64,000 bases of DNA, taken from NCBI GenBank assembly GCA_963674895.2, contig CAXXCY010000001.1, positions 930,001 through 994,000 on the forward strand. Reading direction: 5' to 3'. The translations under genes were made by a program, and so were the position numbers. Under the pieces are notes generated by a model. It was not told the DNA's origin and did no database searches. It saw nothing but the letters and a program-made list of their open reading frames with translations. Origin of the DNA: CAXXOK01 sp963674895 (GTDB lineage Bacteria; Bacillota; Clostridia; Christensenellales; Aristaeellaceae). Every line of letters begins with the position of its first letter. Position 1 is the stretch's first letter. Below are positions 22,254 to 31,552 of the stretch, in pieces.

Positions 22254-23120
22254 TTATGTCGGCAGCTTGCACTGGACGCGCTTTTTGCGCTTTCGGGCCC
22301 GCTGGAACCCGTCGATCCACGCCGTGATCACGGCGGGGATGAGCGCGATACTCAGGAAGCTCAGCAGCACCTGCGGAACCAGCGAGGGATAGAACCCGCC
22401 GAGGTTGGCATTTTTGCCTTTGCCGTTGCCCTTGCCGCCGCCGCGGCCGTTGCCGTGCACCTCTTCTTCCTCGCCAACCGGCGCAAGCGCGGCGGCCGTT
22501 CCGTCCGCCAATGCGGGGAGAGTGTCTTCCTCTCCGTGCTCGCTGTCGGGCAGCAGCTCGCCGGTGCCCACGACCACGCCCAGGCTGCCTAACCAGCTTA
22601 CGAAGCTGGTCGCGGTGAGCTCATACGCGCCGAAGCCCAGAATCAGCACGCTCACTACGATGGCGGCTATGCGGCGGAGCAGCAGCGGCAGCTTGCGCGC
22701 GTGCAGGCGGGCGATGATGAACTCGTAGTGCGTACCCAGATGGACGCCGATCAGCACAAGCGCGAGCGCCGAAACCGCGAAGTGCCCCGTTTTCCATACC
22801 GAAGCGCCGCGCTGCCCGTCGAACACGATTTTGCTGATGAAGATCCCGCTGATCAGAATATAGGTAAAGCACAAGAGCAGCAGGAAGTCGATCAGCCAGT
22901 TCACCTTGCAGCGCCACGCGGTCTTTTTGGAAAACAGTTTGCCCGTGACCACGAGAATCCACTTTCCGTTGAGCAGCTTATGGATGATGAACAACCCGCA
23001 AACCGCCATGCCTCCGATTTCGTGGAAGCTTAACCCCAATACGTCGCTGCGGTACATCAGCAGCAATATCAGGAGCATCAGGATATCCAGCGCGAGCTTG
23101 ATCCTGTTCATTTTCTTCAT
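22254..23120 (-). CDS. DUF4405 membrane protein
   Basis: A 288-residue protein with four or five core helices. Helix-associated histidines (FHEIGGMAVCGLFIIHKLLN; KTGHFAVSALALVLIGVHLGTHYEF) resemble heme-binding cytochrome-b-like membrane proteins, as proposed for DUF4405. A Gly/Lys/Asn-rich loop (GRGGGKGNGKGKN) precedes a final helix and a basic tail. It could take part in membrane electron transfer, but no redox partner is adjacent. The ATG at 23120 starts the first helix; the binding site is weak (GGGTACC). Confidence 0.75.
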   Translation of the reverse strand: MKKMNRIKLALDILMLLILLLMYRSDVLGLSFHEIGGMAVCGLFIIHKLLNGKWILVVTGKLFSKKTAWRCKVNWLIDFLLLLCFTYILISGIFISKIVFDGQRGASVWKTGHFAVSALALVLIGVHLGTHYEFIIARLHARKLPLLLRRIAAIVVSVLILGFGAYELTATSFVSWLGSLGVVVGTGELLPDSEHGEEDTLPALADGTAAALAPVGEEEEVHGNGRGGGKGNGKGKNANLGGFYPSLVPQVLLSFLSIALIPAVITAWIDGFQRARKRKKRVQCKLPT

Positions 23121-23459
23121 AGGATTGGTACCCTTTCGTTCGCTTGCTTTTTGGGGTTCGCCCCGAAACCGGGATCTGCGCCGCGCGGGGGCGATGCGCA
23201 TGGAGGATGGCACCATTATTCCCGATTCGCGGACCCAATGTGTGACGATTTTCGCACGAAACGGTGACTGTTTGCAAACTTTTATGCGCGCCCAGCGCCG
23301 GCGCCCGTATCGGCTGCTCCCGGGGGCGGCCCGGCTGTCGGGCCATGGCGCCGGGCTGCGGGAGCGGCGGACGCTCAGCCCCGGATACCCGTATTATACC
23401 AGACGGACGGCCCTGCTGAAACCGGCGGCGGAAACGCCTACGGCCCGGTATTCGCATCA

Positions 23460-23488
23460 TTGACATTCCCAAATCGAACTGTTACACT
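23460..23488 (+). promoter_or_regulatory. SigA promoter of the acyl carrier gene
   Basis: TTGACA (23460-23465) and TACACT (23483-23488) with a 17-base spacer, 25 bases before the start codon. Confidence 0.8.
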
Positions 23489-23513
23489 ACAATATATGGA
23501 GGAATCGCGGACG

Positions 23514-23750
23514 ATGAATACTATACAGAAGATTCTGGAAGCCATTCATCCCGGCGTTGACTACCCAAACGAAACGGCGTTGGTTGACGACGGTTTGCTG
23601 GATTCTTTCAATGTGGTCGCGGTCCTGACGGAGCTGAACAGCCGCTTTGGGGTCAGCATTTCGATCGGTGACCTGGAACCGGAAAATTTTAACTCCATGC
23701 AGGCCATCCAGGCGCTGGTTGACCGCCACAGGCAGGAAAAGGGCGGCTGA
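23514..23750 (+). CDS. Acyl/aminoacyl carrier protein
   Basis: A 78-residue protein with the four-helix carrier fold. The attachment site for 4'-phosphopantetheine is the serine in DDGLLDSFNVVAVL (DSF in place of the usual DSL). The sequence is acidic (LVDDGLLD, GDLEPENF) and ends ALVDRHRQEK. The subtype resembles DltC-like or stand-alone carriers rather than fatty acid AcpP. The ATG is set by GGAGG at 23498. It has its own promoter and is followed by a GNAT-like gene, so a carrier-dependent acyl transfer is plausible. Confidence 0.88.
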   Translation: MNTIQKILEAIHPGVDYPNETALVDDGLLDSFNVVAVLTELNSRFGVSISIGDLEPENFNSMQAIQALVDRHRQEKGG

Positions 23751-24005
23751 CGATGACTGCGGGCTGGTTGCCCCGGCGGGAGGACACGGCCCCGGGCACA
23801 ACGGCGCCGCCGCGGTTTCAATGCCTGGCGAAAGGCCGGCCGGCTGCACGCTCCGCTCCCGCGACGGGGCCTTTATTCTGTGTATCGATCGGGACAACCC
23901 GCCCCGCAGGGGCGCCCGCCGCGAAGCGGGCGGTTCAAAACGAAGGCGCAGGCTCCCGTAGGCCCCTGCCGTGAACACGGGGCACCTCATACGGAGGAAT
24001 AACAA

Positions 24006-24848
24006 ATGAAGCCGCAATCCCCCGGCATGTGTTTCAGGGACTATCCGCAATACTGCGGCTTGGTGGACGAGGCGATGGCCGCCTTTTCGCCGCCGCTGGT
24101 CAACGGCCTTCCGGCGCCCGGCGACGCGCGCAGGCTGATAGAAGAACGCCGGCTGTCCTATGTGAAAAACCCGGACCATTTGCTGATCTTCAGCGCCTTT
24201 GAGAACTATTGTAAGCTCTACTATATCGCGCGGGCGGGCGCCGTGCTGCAGATGCCGCCCAACGGCCTGCCGGTCGTATGCGATCAGATTCGGCTGGAGG
24301 ATAAGGCCTACCCGCTCTGCGACGCGCTGATGGCGCAGAGTTACTTTACGCTCGCCCGTATCAGCGTGAACATCAGCCGCAAGCTGGACAGAAACCTGAA
24401 TCCCTATCACTACGTGCGCTTGGGGCTGCCGCGCCATGTTGCCGTCAGCCTGGCTATGGGCGGGGAGTATTACAAAATCAATAAGCTGCTGCGGGCAGGT
24501 TTTGACCCGGTTCTGGACGAGCTTCCTTCCCGGGAGGAGTTGATCGGGAGCATCAACCTGGGGCATGTGTTCGTGATCCGAGACAAGGAGAAGATCGCCG
24601 CAATCCTGGTCCGCGCCGTGAAGGGCTACTCGGCCAAACTCCGCTGGATTGTCGTGGACGCCCCGTACCGCAACGTAAAGCTCAGCGGCCTTCTGCACTT
24701 TGCGGCCGACCGGAATTCCCAAAAAAGGGGATACCACTACGCGGCTGCCTGGGTGAACGAAAAATCCGAGCGCTGGATTCAAGCCGTCGAAAGGCGCGGG
24801 TACCGCAGGAATAAACAGCGGCTGTATACTTACCGGTATAATTCGTAA
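24006..24848 (+). CDS. GNAT-like acyltransferase next to the carrier protein
   Basis: A 280-residue cytoplasmic protein. The C-terminal half looks like a GNAT acetyltransferase fold: strand KIAAILVRAV, KLRWIVVDAPYRNVKLSGLLHFAAD, then AAAWVNEKSERWIQAVERRGYRRNK. The N-terminal half (FRDYPQYC; YYIARAG) may be a second, degenerate GNAT domain or a substrate domain. A clean Q/RxxGxG/A CoA loop is not visible, consistent with use of an acyl carrier donor. It lies 255 bases downstream of the carrier gene with GGAGG before the ATG. The gap has GC hairpins (GCCCGCCGCGAAGCGGGC) but no gene. Function inferred only. Confidence 0.6.
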   Translation: MKPQSPGMCFRDYPQYCGLVDEAMAAFSPPLVNGLPAPGDARRLIEERRLSYVKNPDHLLIFSAFENYCKLYYIARAGAVLQMPPNGLPVVCDQIRLEDKAYPLCDALMAQSYFTLARISVNISRKLDRNLNPYHYVRLGLPRHVAVSLAMGGEYYKINKLLRAGFDPVLDELPSREELIGSINLGHVFVIRDKEKIAAILVRAVKGYSAKLRWIVVDAPYRNVKLSGLLHFAADRNSQKRGYHYAAAWVNEKSERWIQAVERRGYRRNKQRLYTYRYNS

Positions 24849-24869
24849 TTGCGGAAAGCCGTAATACGC

Positions 24870-24898
24870 TTGACGTTCCGTAGTAACAGAATTATAAT
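24870..24898 (+). promoter_or_regulatory. SigA promoter of the leucine-rich-repeat gene
   Basis: TTGACG (24870-24875) and TATAAT (24893-24898), 17 bases apart. This gives an untranslated leader of about 210 bases before the start at 25116. Confidence 0.85.
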
Positions 24899-25115
24899 AA
24901 ATTCGGATATTTATGCAGACAGGGAACGTCTCCCCATACGGCGGCGAATCCCGGCGATCGCGCCGGCGCGTATCGTTTGGAAAGGGTGCGGCGGCCGATC
25001 CCTTTGCACGGAATATACGCACGATCCGGAAGACGGCGGATGGACGCAACGCGTTTCGTACCGGCGAGCGGCCCGGTTTCACGGGCATTGACAGAGAAAA
25101 AGGAGCAGCCTGCAC

Positions 25116-26675
25116 ATGAGTGACAAAAAAGAGAACCAGACGCAGATGGAAAAGCTCATCGAAATGGCTAATCAATTGGAAAAGCGCGAGCTTGCCATCA
25201 ACCGGGAGGCGCGGTACCTGGAGGAACGGCAGGCTGCGCTTGACGAGCGGGAAAAAAACCTCGCCGCCGCGCAGCGGCAGGCTGCGGAGGAACCCAAGCC
25301 CGCCCCGCTGAAGCCGTTTGCCGACGCGGATACGGAAATGAACGAGGTTTTGAACTCTCTTTTCTGCGATTATTCCGACAGCGTCCATCAGATCAGCTCG
25401 CAGCTTTCCAACGTCACGGCCGCCATGATGTGCGCGGCGGTCACCTGCATGCTGGAAAACCGCGGGTTTAACGTAAAAGACGTATTTTTGCAGGAGATGC
25501 GCAAAATGATCCGCAACGGCGAGCTCGGCGCCCTGTATGAAACGCAGCCCGCCCCGTTCAGCCGTCCGGCGCCCGTGCCCGCGCCGGTATCCAAACCTGC
25601 GCCCGCACCCGCGCCCAGACCGGAACCCATACCCGCGCCCCAGCCGGCGCCCATGTTCCGGCCGGCTCCGGAACCCGCGCCCGCACCTGCGCCCAGACCG
25701 GAACCCATACCCGTGCCTCAACCGGCGCCCATGTTCCGGCCGGCTCCGGAACCCGCGCCCGCACCCGCGCCCAGACCGGAACCTATGCCCGCGCCTCAAC
25801 CGGCGCCCATGTCCTGGCTGGTTCCGGAACCCGCGGCCGATCCCATCCCGGAACCCCTGCCCCCATTTGAACCGGCACCAAGAGAGGAACCCGCGCCTGC
25901 GCCGCCTTCCGCGCCCATGCCACAGGCGCCCCGGTTTTTGGATGCGGACGACGATGACGACGAGGCGTATACCGCGCAGGACAACGCGGCGGCCGCGCCC
26001 CGGCAGGCGGAAGGCGGCATCCTGCGCATCGGCAGCGTGGCCGAGTTTCAGAAGCTGGGCGAGTACGGATTCCGCAACGATGATAAAATCATCCGCGTAG
26101 AGTTGCCCAACGGCATACAACAATTGCCGGGCAGCTTCTTTTACGGCTGCAACAACCTTAAGGAAATCTGGTTGCCGGACTCGCTGCTGGAAATCGGGCC
26201 CTACGCGTTTTACGGCTGCGGATCGCTGCGTAACGTGCACATGAACGCCAGTTCCGGGCTGCTGGAAATCGGCGAGTATGCGTTCGCCATGTGCGAGGCG
26301 ATGGAGGAATTCACAGTTCCGCCGTCGGTGGAAACGCTGGGGACCAGCGTTTTCCGCTTCTGTTCCTCGCTTGCGGGCATCAACTTTTCCAAGGACAGCA
26401 AGCTGAAAAACATCGGCAGCCACCTGTTGCAAAACTGCACGTCGATGGAAAAGCTGCGCCTGCCCGACAGCATCACCGTGATTCCGACCAGCATGTTCTA
26501 CGGCTGCACGAACCTGAAAAAGGTGGTCGCCAAGGGCGTGGATACCATCGAGGATTATGCGTTCTTCGGCGACGAAAACCTGCGCACCGTGCGCATCCGT
26601 TCCAAGAAGATGATTGCGCAGCAGGCGTTTGAAGGCTGCGATCCATCGTTGGAGATTGAGTACCTTAATTATTGA
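25116..26675 (+). CDS. Cytoplasmic BspA-type leucine-rich-repeat protein
   Basis: A 519-residue protein with no signal peptide. Residues 8-60 are a charged coiled coil. Residues 70-140 are a helical domain (CDYSDSVHQISSQLSNVTAAMM). Residues 146-260 are Pro/Ala-rich with three near-identical 26-residue units (161-238). An acidic stretch DADDDDDE (about 276-283) follows. Residues 310-519 are LRR_5/BspA repeats of the type LPxSLxxIGxYAFYGCxxL. BspA repeats are usually on secreted surface proteins, so their presence on a cytoplasmic coiled-coil protein is unusual. It may be an assembly scaffold. An AAAGGAG site precedes the ATG. Confidence 0.82.
   Translation: MSDKKENQTQMEKLIEMANQLEKRELAINREARYLEERQAALDEREKNLAAAQRQAAEEPKPAPLKPFADADTEMNEVLNSLFCDYSDSVHQISSQLSNVTAAMMCAAVTCMLENRGFNVKDVFLQEMRKMIRNGELGALYETQPAPFSRPAPVPAPVSKPAPAPAPRPEPIPAPQPAPMFRPAPEPAPAPAPRPEPIPVPQPAPMFRPAPEPAPAPAPRPEPMPAPQPAPMSWLVPEPAADPIPEPLPPFEPAPREEPAPAPPSAPMPQAPRFLDADDDDDEAYTAQDNAAAAPRQAEGGILRIGSVAEFQKLGEYGFRNDDKIIRVELPNGIQQLPGSFFYGCNNLKEIWLPDSLLEIGPYAFYGCGSLRNVHMNASSGLLEIGEYAFAMCEAMEEFTVPPSVETLGTSVFRFCSSLAGINFSKDSKLKNIGSHLLQNCTSMEKLRLPDSITVIPTSMFYGCTNLKKVVAKGVDTIEDYAFFGDENLRTVRIRSKKMIAQQAFEGCDPSLEIEYLNY
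25596..25829 (+). repeat. 3 x 78-bp coding tandem repeat
   Basis: Three units encoding PAPAPAPRPEP... of 26 residues in the Pro-rich region of the leucine-rich-repeat protein. The third unit diverges at its end (MSWLVPE). Confidence 0.85.
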
Positions 26676-26679
26676 GTTA

Positions 26680-26990
26680 GCCTGCTGAAAAAGTGCAATC
26701 TGCGTTGTCAGCTTTTTGCGGCCTCGCCCGGCTCAACGCCTGGGCGAGGCTACGCGCTTCATTTGCTTTTTGCGGCTGTTCCACTCCTTCGTCGTGTTGC
26801 AGCTACGCCATCCGGTTCTTTCAGAACCTCGGTGGCTAGTCGGCCTTTCGGCCTCCCTTATTCGCAAATTTCGGGCGCTAGTCGGGCTATGCCCTCCCTA
26901 TTCGGGATGTCAGTTGGCATCACGTACGCCACGGGTACGCTCAGCTCCTTGCCGATTTGCTTTCTTGCATCTTACACTTTTTGAGCAGGC
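26680..26990 (+). repeat. Family B structured repeat, copy B4 (expanded)
   Basis: Outer arms GCCTGCTGAAAAAGTG (from 26680) and CACTTTTTGAGCAGGC (26975-26990) match but for one position. The 5' arm starts 4 bases after the preceding stop codon. The apical hairpin CGTACGCCACGGGTACG is present. About 180 bases between arm and apex are extra relative to copy B6 and include the family E hairpin GCCTCGCCC...GGGCGAGGC. The remaining bases to 27125 hold a GCCGTGCGTCGCACGGC hairpin and a T/A-rich tract, but no gene. Confidence 0.8.
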
Positions 26991-27125
26991 CATCGTTACA
27001 GGTACGATGTGCGTTGACGAGCTCTTTTTAACCAGTATATTCTTTATAACGCTTGGCCGTGCGTCGCACGGCCAAAATTGATTTTCTTTTGCTCCTTTTC
27101 TTTTGTCAAAAAGAAAAGAAGGGGC

Positions 27126-29237
27126 TCAATCGTACGACGCGTGGAACGCGGCGGCGAGATCCGCGTCGAGGATATAGAGGCGCATGTTGTCCTTTTGCAC
27201 GATCTGCCCGGGCGGCAGGGCGCTCAGGTATTCGCTGAGCGTGGTTTCGGCATAGAACCGCTCGTCCCAGAAGCCCGGCTCGGTCGCCACGGCGGCGACG
27301 TTCCTGGCGTTAAGCGCGGCGGGGATCTCCGCAAGCGGCAGGTTGAGGATGGGCGCGACCGGGTTTGTCGTCAGCAGGAGCGCGCGGGAATGCAGCGGGT
27401 ACTGGTAGCTCTCGCGCGCGATGATGATCTTCCGGTCCTCCGGAACCAGCCGGGCAAACTGTATCAGCGTGCCGTACCGTCCGACAAAGTAATTGTCCTG
27501 CGCGTAGAGCGCGTCCGTCAGCATCGGGCGGCCGTAGCGGTAAAAGCTCGCGGAATAGCCCGTCACCCCCGTGCCGCTTGCAAACCAAACGGCGCACAGC
27601 AGCGCGCAGGCAAAGGCGGGGATTTTCGCCGTCCACAGCGGGCAGGACGCCCGGCGCAGCTTTTTTTGCATCCACGCCTGGAACGCGGGCCATCGGTCCT
27701 CGACGAACGCGCCGGCGGCGGCGATCATCGCGCACGCGAACAGGTACCACTGCAGCGTATAGCGCTGCAGCTTGATAAACGTGCCGGAAAAGCTGTAAAA
27801 GCCTGTGTCCAGAAGCCCCGTCATCGGCGCTAGGGTGAACAGCGTCAGCAGCGCGACGGTGAGCACGGATACATCGGGCGTAACCCGCATGAGGCCGGCG
27901 GGCTTTTGCCTGCGCTTCCAGAGCATCCAACCGGTCCCGAGGACCAGCGCCGCCAGCGCCAGCCGCGCGCCCCAGATGCCCGCGGGCGTGGCGTACGCCA
28001 TCACGATGTCGTACTTTGCTTTCCAGAAGTCAAGGTGCGTGGTGGTTTCCTCCAGCCGGTACTCCATGCGCATATAGGTGGCGTACCAGGGCGCGTCCGT
28101 GTAGGAGGTCAGGATACGCCACGGGGAGAGCTCGCCCCACTTGAGGTAGCACCACAGGTTGCCCGCGAACGCGAGCAGCACGCCCCCCGCGCCGCTTATG
28201 GCCATCCCGGCGGTTTTCAGCAGCGTGCGCAGGGGCCTCTCCCGCTTGGCGGCGGCTTCTGCGAACACGGCCACGGCCCAGGCGAGCACGATGAACGGAA
28301 CGATGACGAAGCACACCACGTGCGCGCTCATCGCCGTAAAGCAGATCATAAACGCGGCGAACAGCGACAGCGCGTAGCGCCATCCCTTCGCCGGGCGCAG
28401 ATCGAAGAACGCAAGCGCGGCGAGCAGCACCGCCAGGCACCGCCATATATCGCGCGGCGCGCTGGCGACGGAAAAAACAAGGTTGGGAACCAGGTTGAAC
28501 AGCAAAAGCGCAAGCATCAGCCAGCGCACCCTGCCGCGTATAACGCGCAGGCACAGCGCAATGAACGCCGCCAGCAGGTAAAACACCAGCATGCCGGTCG
28601 CCGTGAACATCGGCTTGTCGTAGGGATAGCCGTACGCATCGGACGTATGCATCAGCCCGTAGGCCATATACAGCTCCAGCGACGGGAAATGCGCGTTCCC
28701 GCGGTAATCCTTCTGTATGTCGTCCTTTTCAAACAAGGCGGCGGTATCACGGCCCTCCGCGTAGCGCAGCGCCAGGCCCATATATTCGCCCGAATCCGCC
28801 TGCGCGGTTACGGTTGATGTCGCCAGCCGGATGCACACCGGCATCAGCAGCACGCCCATCGCCGCGGCAAAGCAAATGGAGACGACCGCGGCGCGGTCAA
28901 GGCGGATCTGTTGGATTTTTCCCCAGCCGCCTGTCAGGAGCGCCGTCCAGCGCTTCCGGTGCTTGATCACAAGCCAAAGCAGATACCCGGCTGCCAGCGC
29001 GGGCGGCGCGCCGATATACAGCAATTTAGGCGCTTTGGGCCAGAGCAGGGAAAGCAGCAGCATCCAGAGGAACTGCGCAAACGGCGTCACGGCCGCGCCC
29101 GCGAAGAACGCCGCCACGCGGTGCTCCTTCCAAAATACGCGGCGCGCGGCAAACAGCGCGCCCAGCGAAAGCGCCTGCAGCGCGCAGGAGAGCAAAAACA
29201 GGTTGCGCCATCCGTTCCCGATGTCAAGCCAGGTCAT
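27126..29237 (-). CDS. Large multi-pass membrane protein (GT-C-like)
   Basis: A 703-residue membrane protein with about a dozen hydrophobic helices in residues 15-560 and a soluble C-terminal domain of about 120 residues (GRYGTLIQFARLVPEDRKIIIARESYQYPLHSR...). The ATADSGEYMGLALRYAEG loop after an early helix, with an acidic pair, and the overall shape recall GT-C glycosyltransferases or the uncharacterised polytopic families near polysaccharide genes. No catalytic motif is decisive. The ATG at 29237 follows GGAG by 8 bases and starts WLDIGNGWRNLF. It is a lone gene. Confidence 0.7.
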   Translation of the reverse strand: MTWLDIGNGWRNLFLLSCALQALSLGALFAARRVFWKEHRVAAFFAGAAVTPFAQFLWMLLLSLLWPKAPKLLYIGAPPALAAGYLLWLVIKHRKRWTALLTGGWGKIQQIRLDRAAVVSICFAAAMGVLLMPVCIRLATSTVTAQADSGEYMGLALRYAEGRDTAALFEKDDIQKDYRGNAHFPSLELYMAYGLMHTSDAYGYPYDKPMFTATGMLVFYLLAAFIALCLRVIRGRVRWLMLALLLFNLVPNLVFSVASAPRDIWRCLAVLLAALAFFDLRPAKGWRYALSLFAAFMICFTAMSAHVVCFVIVPFIVLAWAVAVFAEAAAKRERPLRTLLKTAGMAISGAGGVLLAFAGNLWCYLKWGELSPWRILTSYTDAPWYATYMRMEYRLEETTTHLDFWKAKYDIVMAYATPAGIWGARLALAALVLGTGWMLWKRRQKPAGLMRVTPDVSVLTVALLTLFTLAPMTGLLDTGFYSFSGTFIKLQRYTLQWYLFACAMIAAAGAFVEDRWPAFQAWMQKKLRRASCPLWTAKIPAFACALLCAVWFASGTGVTGYSASFYRYGRPMLTDALYAQDNYFVGRYGTLIQFARLVPEDRKIIIARESYQYPLHSRALLLTTNPVAPILNLPLAEIPAALNARNVAAVATEPGFWDERFYAETTLSEYLSALPPGQIVQKDNMRLYILDADLAAAFHASYD

Positions 29238-29428
29238 GTGTACTACTCCAAACGATCCTATCAATACGCAATTGCAGTATATCTTTCGCGGGTGCCGGTT
29301 GTCAAACCGAAGCGTACGCTGCACCGAAAAGCTATGCTGGTATAGAAAATGTGGCATTCCGAAAAATCCGGAACGAATAGATCGTATTCTATCTCATGCT
29401 GTAATACGGTCTTTTATTCTGCGAAAGT

Positions 29429-30349
29429 TTACTGAAAAGGATAGGTGATGCCGCCGTCACCGTTAGTAAACGGAAGGTTGCTGATATTTACCCATACGGC
29501 CGGCCGTATACCTACGTTATTGCGTGTAATTTTCGCAAGCGAGAATTTGCCTCGGGAGGTCACTAGATCAACGTTTGTGCTGTTAGGCGCCGACCGGGCA
29601 TAATAATTGGTATAGTCGCTGTCCGCGACATTCCAAAGGCCATTGGAATATGAATACATGGAACCTGACGCCCTGCGGAAAGAGTCTTCGGCGTATTTGT
29701 TCGGATTGAAACCATATGAAGAATTAGTCAACTCCGCATCGGACAGAATAAAAACTTTGCCGATACTTCCGCCGTCCAATATCGCGTTACGTTCAGTCTG
29801 TGAAAACGCTTCTCTATTGAAGTCGCCGTTGAGCCAGGAACGCAGGTCGCTGGTTTCCCACGCGTTGCTGTTTGTGTCAAACGGCCGTGTATCTAAAATG
29901 TATTCGCTGAGCAGAAGAGCATTTCCGCTTTTTACGGTGAGTACGCGCCATAAAATCGGCTGATCGTTGAAATCCTGATAATAGCGCCCGAATAGCACAT
30001 ACTGATATCCGTGCGAGGCGCTAAACCCGCGTAGCTGGCTTGGCCTAAAGCTGTTCAAGATAGATTGGGGGATATATTCTGTTACCTCATCTTTGTCATA
30101 TGCTTGGTAAAGACCATTCGCAAGGAATTGTATCAATTTATCGTTTGTAAACCCTTGCATTTTTGGTTGGACAGTTGAAACATTGATGGCAAGAGATTCA
30201 AAATTAATCTGAGTTTGATCTATGATCACAGCACCGCAGTTTATATTGACAACAACATTATTAGAATCAGAAATAGCTGATCTGGATATGAACATTACTA
30301 AGCATACAAAAAGAATGAAAGATGGTAATCTATATGTCTTTTTCCCCAT
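29429..30349 (-). CDS. Secreted DUF6273 protein (AT-rich)
   Basis: A 306-residue protein with an N-terminal hydrophobic segment (LPSFILFVCLVMFISRSA) acting as signal or anchor. From about residue 120 it follows the DUF6273 pattern: FGRYYQDFNDQPILWRVL, SDLRSWLNGDFNREAF, then YYARSAP...GIRPAVWVNIS. Function is unknown. Base composition is clearly more AT-rich than the gene at 27126 and than the related gene at 2520, suggesting separate acquisition together with the gene at 30466. Confidence 0.8.
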   Translation of the reverse strand: MGKKTYRLPSFILFVCLVMFISRSAISDSNNVVVNINCGAVIIDQTQINFESLAINVSTVQPKMQGFTNDKLIQFLANGLYQAYDKDEVTEYIPQSILNSFRPSQLRGFSASHGYQYVLFGRYYQDFNDQPILWRVLTVKSGNALLLSEYILDTRPFDTNSNAWETSDLRSWLNGDFNREAFSQTERNAILDGGSIGKVFILSDAELTNSSYGFNPNKYAEDSFRRASGSMYSYSNGLWNVADSDYTNYYARSAPNSTNVDLVTSRGKFSLAKITRNNVGIRPAVWVNISNLPFTNGDGGITYPFQ

Positions 30350-30465
30350 AGAATGTATCCCCTTCCTTTTTCGTAAGACTTACTGATTGATCTTTCATAT
30401 ACGAATTATAGATCGATTGAAGTACTACGGCAACGGTGTCTTACAAGTTCTATCTGATATTTTAG

Positions 30466-31329
30466 CTAGCGCATATAGTTATCAATATAATCTAGAGCCT
30501 CGAATACTGTATCATTGATATTACTATTTTCGAAATGTTCAGAAAGAAAACTTTCGACTATATCTTCTCTGTTGATTTGATTGAAGTGGTTTGGAATATT
30601 CTTCGAAATTGCTTGAGCCTCGTATGATTTTGTTTGGTCCTCCGATAATTCAACCATTGAATCATCATAATAAAAAGCATTATTGACGTAGTCGATCTGT
30701 TCTGGCTCCCGAACAAAAGACATAGTAAAATTTGATTCGCTTTTTCTAGTTTTTTTACGAAGGGTATAGTGAATAATAAATTTAACAGTATATAGACCTT
30801 CTGTATTAGTCCGAAGATATAATCTTATAGTATCACAGTCGTTCGGAAAAAGTTTAAGATATGTTGGAGTATGATCAAATGGATTCTGTACATAATAACA
30901 ACCCTCATATGGCAAAATAGTACAAGTACCTATCTTTATATTGTTAACTAAATCAACAGAGAAATCAAATGCTTCTTTTTCAATAAACTTATCGTAAAAA
31001 ATTGCCAAATACGAATCATAGGGCGTAAATTCTGTGACTTCAACTTGAATTTTATTGACTTGTACGGCGAAATTATTCGGATTGTGTAAAGTGAAAGTTA
31101 TAGCATCGTTTGTGGAGTAATAATTATCCAGTGAACTATTCGACTCATAGAGAATAATCGGATAATTTAGATTATATGGCAGATCATCTAATGGAGGTTC
31201 AATAATAATCATGCTGGTGCTTTCATAGAAGGTGCTGAAATAAAAGATTATTAGCGTAATAATTAATGTAACAAGTTTTAGTATGTCATCTCTCTGCCAA
31301 CCTGTAGATGTCTTTTTGCTTTTCTGCAT
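30466..31329 (-). CDS. Membrane-anchored protein of unknown function (AT-rich)
   Basis: A 287-residue protein. Residues 17-36 form one membrane helix (LVTLIITLIIFYFSTFY), with the rest outside the cell. The extracellular part is strand-rich and includes an Ig-like or CARDB-like segment (AITFTLHNPNNFAVQVNKIQVEVTEF; GLYTVKFIIHYTLRKK). I do not recognise a named family. Very AT-rich compared with the window. It lies 116 bases upstream of the DUF6273 gene on the same strand, probably one unit. Start chosen at the ATG before KSKK; an ATG 15 codons upstream is possible. Confidence 0.65.
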   Translation of the reverse strand: MQKSKKTSTGWQRDDILKLVTLIITLIIFYFSTFYESTSMIIIEPPLDDLPYNLNYPIILYESNSSLDNYYSTNDAITFTLHNPNNFAVQVNKIQVEVTEFTPYDSYLAIFYDKFIEKEAFDFSVDLVNNIKIGTCTILPYEGCYYVQNPFDHTPTYLKLFPNDCDTIRLYLRTNTEGLYTVKFIIHYTLRKKTRKSESNFTMSFVREPEQIDYVNNAFYYDDSMVELSEDQTKSYEAQAISKNIPNHFNQINREDIVESFLSEHFENSNINDTVFEALDYIDNYMR

Positions 31330-31552
31330 TTTAATACCTTTTGTAAATTTTAATATTAGGTTTGTCGATAGCATTATTCGTTTATGTAGAATGTTTCATT
31401 GATTATAAGACTATCGATTTGCCAAGTCAAATGTAAAAACCAGTTGTTGTTGGTACTTCTTAATATCATATCACATATCTATGGTTTTTTTCGCATCTTA
31501 TAATAATTCAATATGCATTATATTATAACTAAAACGAATCAAATGTAAATAC

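Noticed and set aside
23460..23493. TACAAT (23488-23493) as the -10 box of the carrier gene
   Set aside because: The spacer to TTGACA would be 22 bases; TACACT at 23483 gives the standard 17.
23487..26432. 981-codon minus-strand frame across the carrier, GNAT and LRR genes
   Set aside because: It is antisense to three well-supported genes with promoters and binding sites, and its sequence is compositionally biased (Arg/His/Gly-rich), typical of a GC-rich shadow frame.
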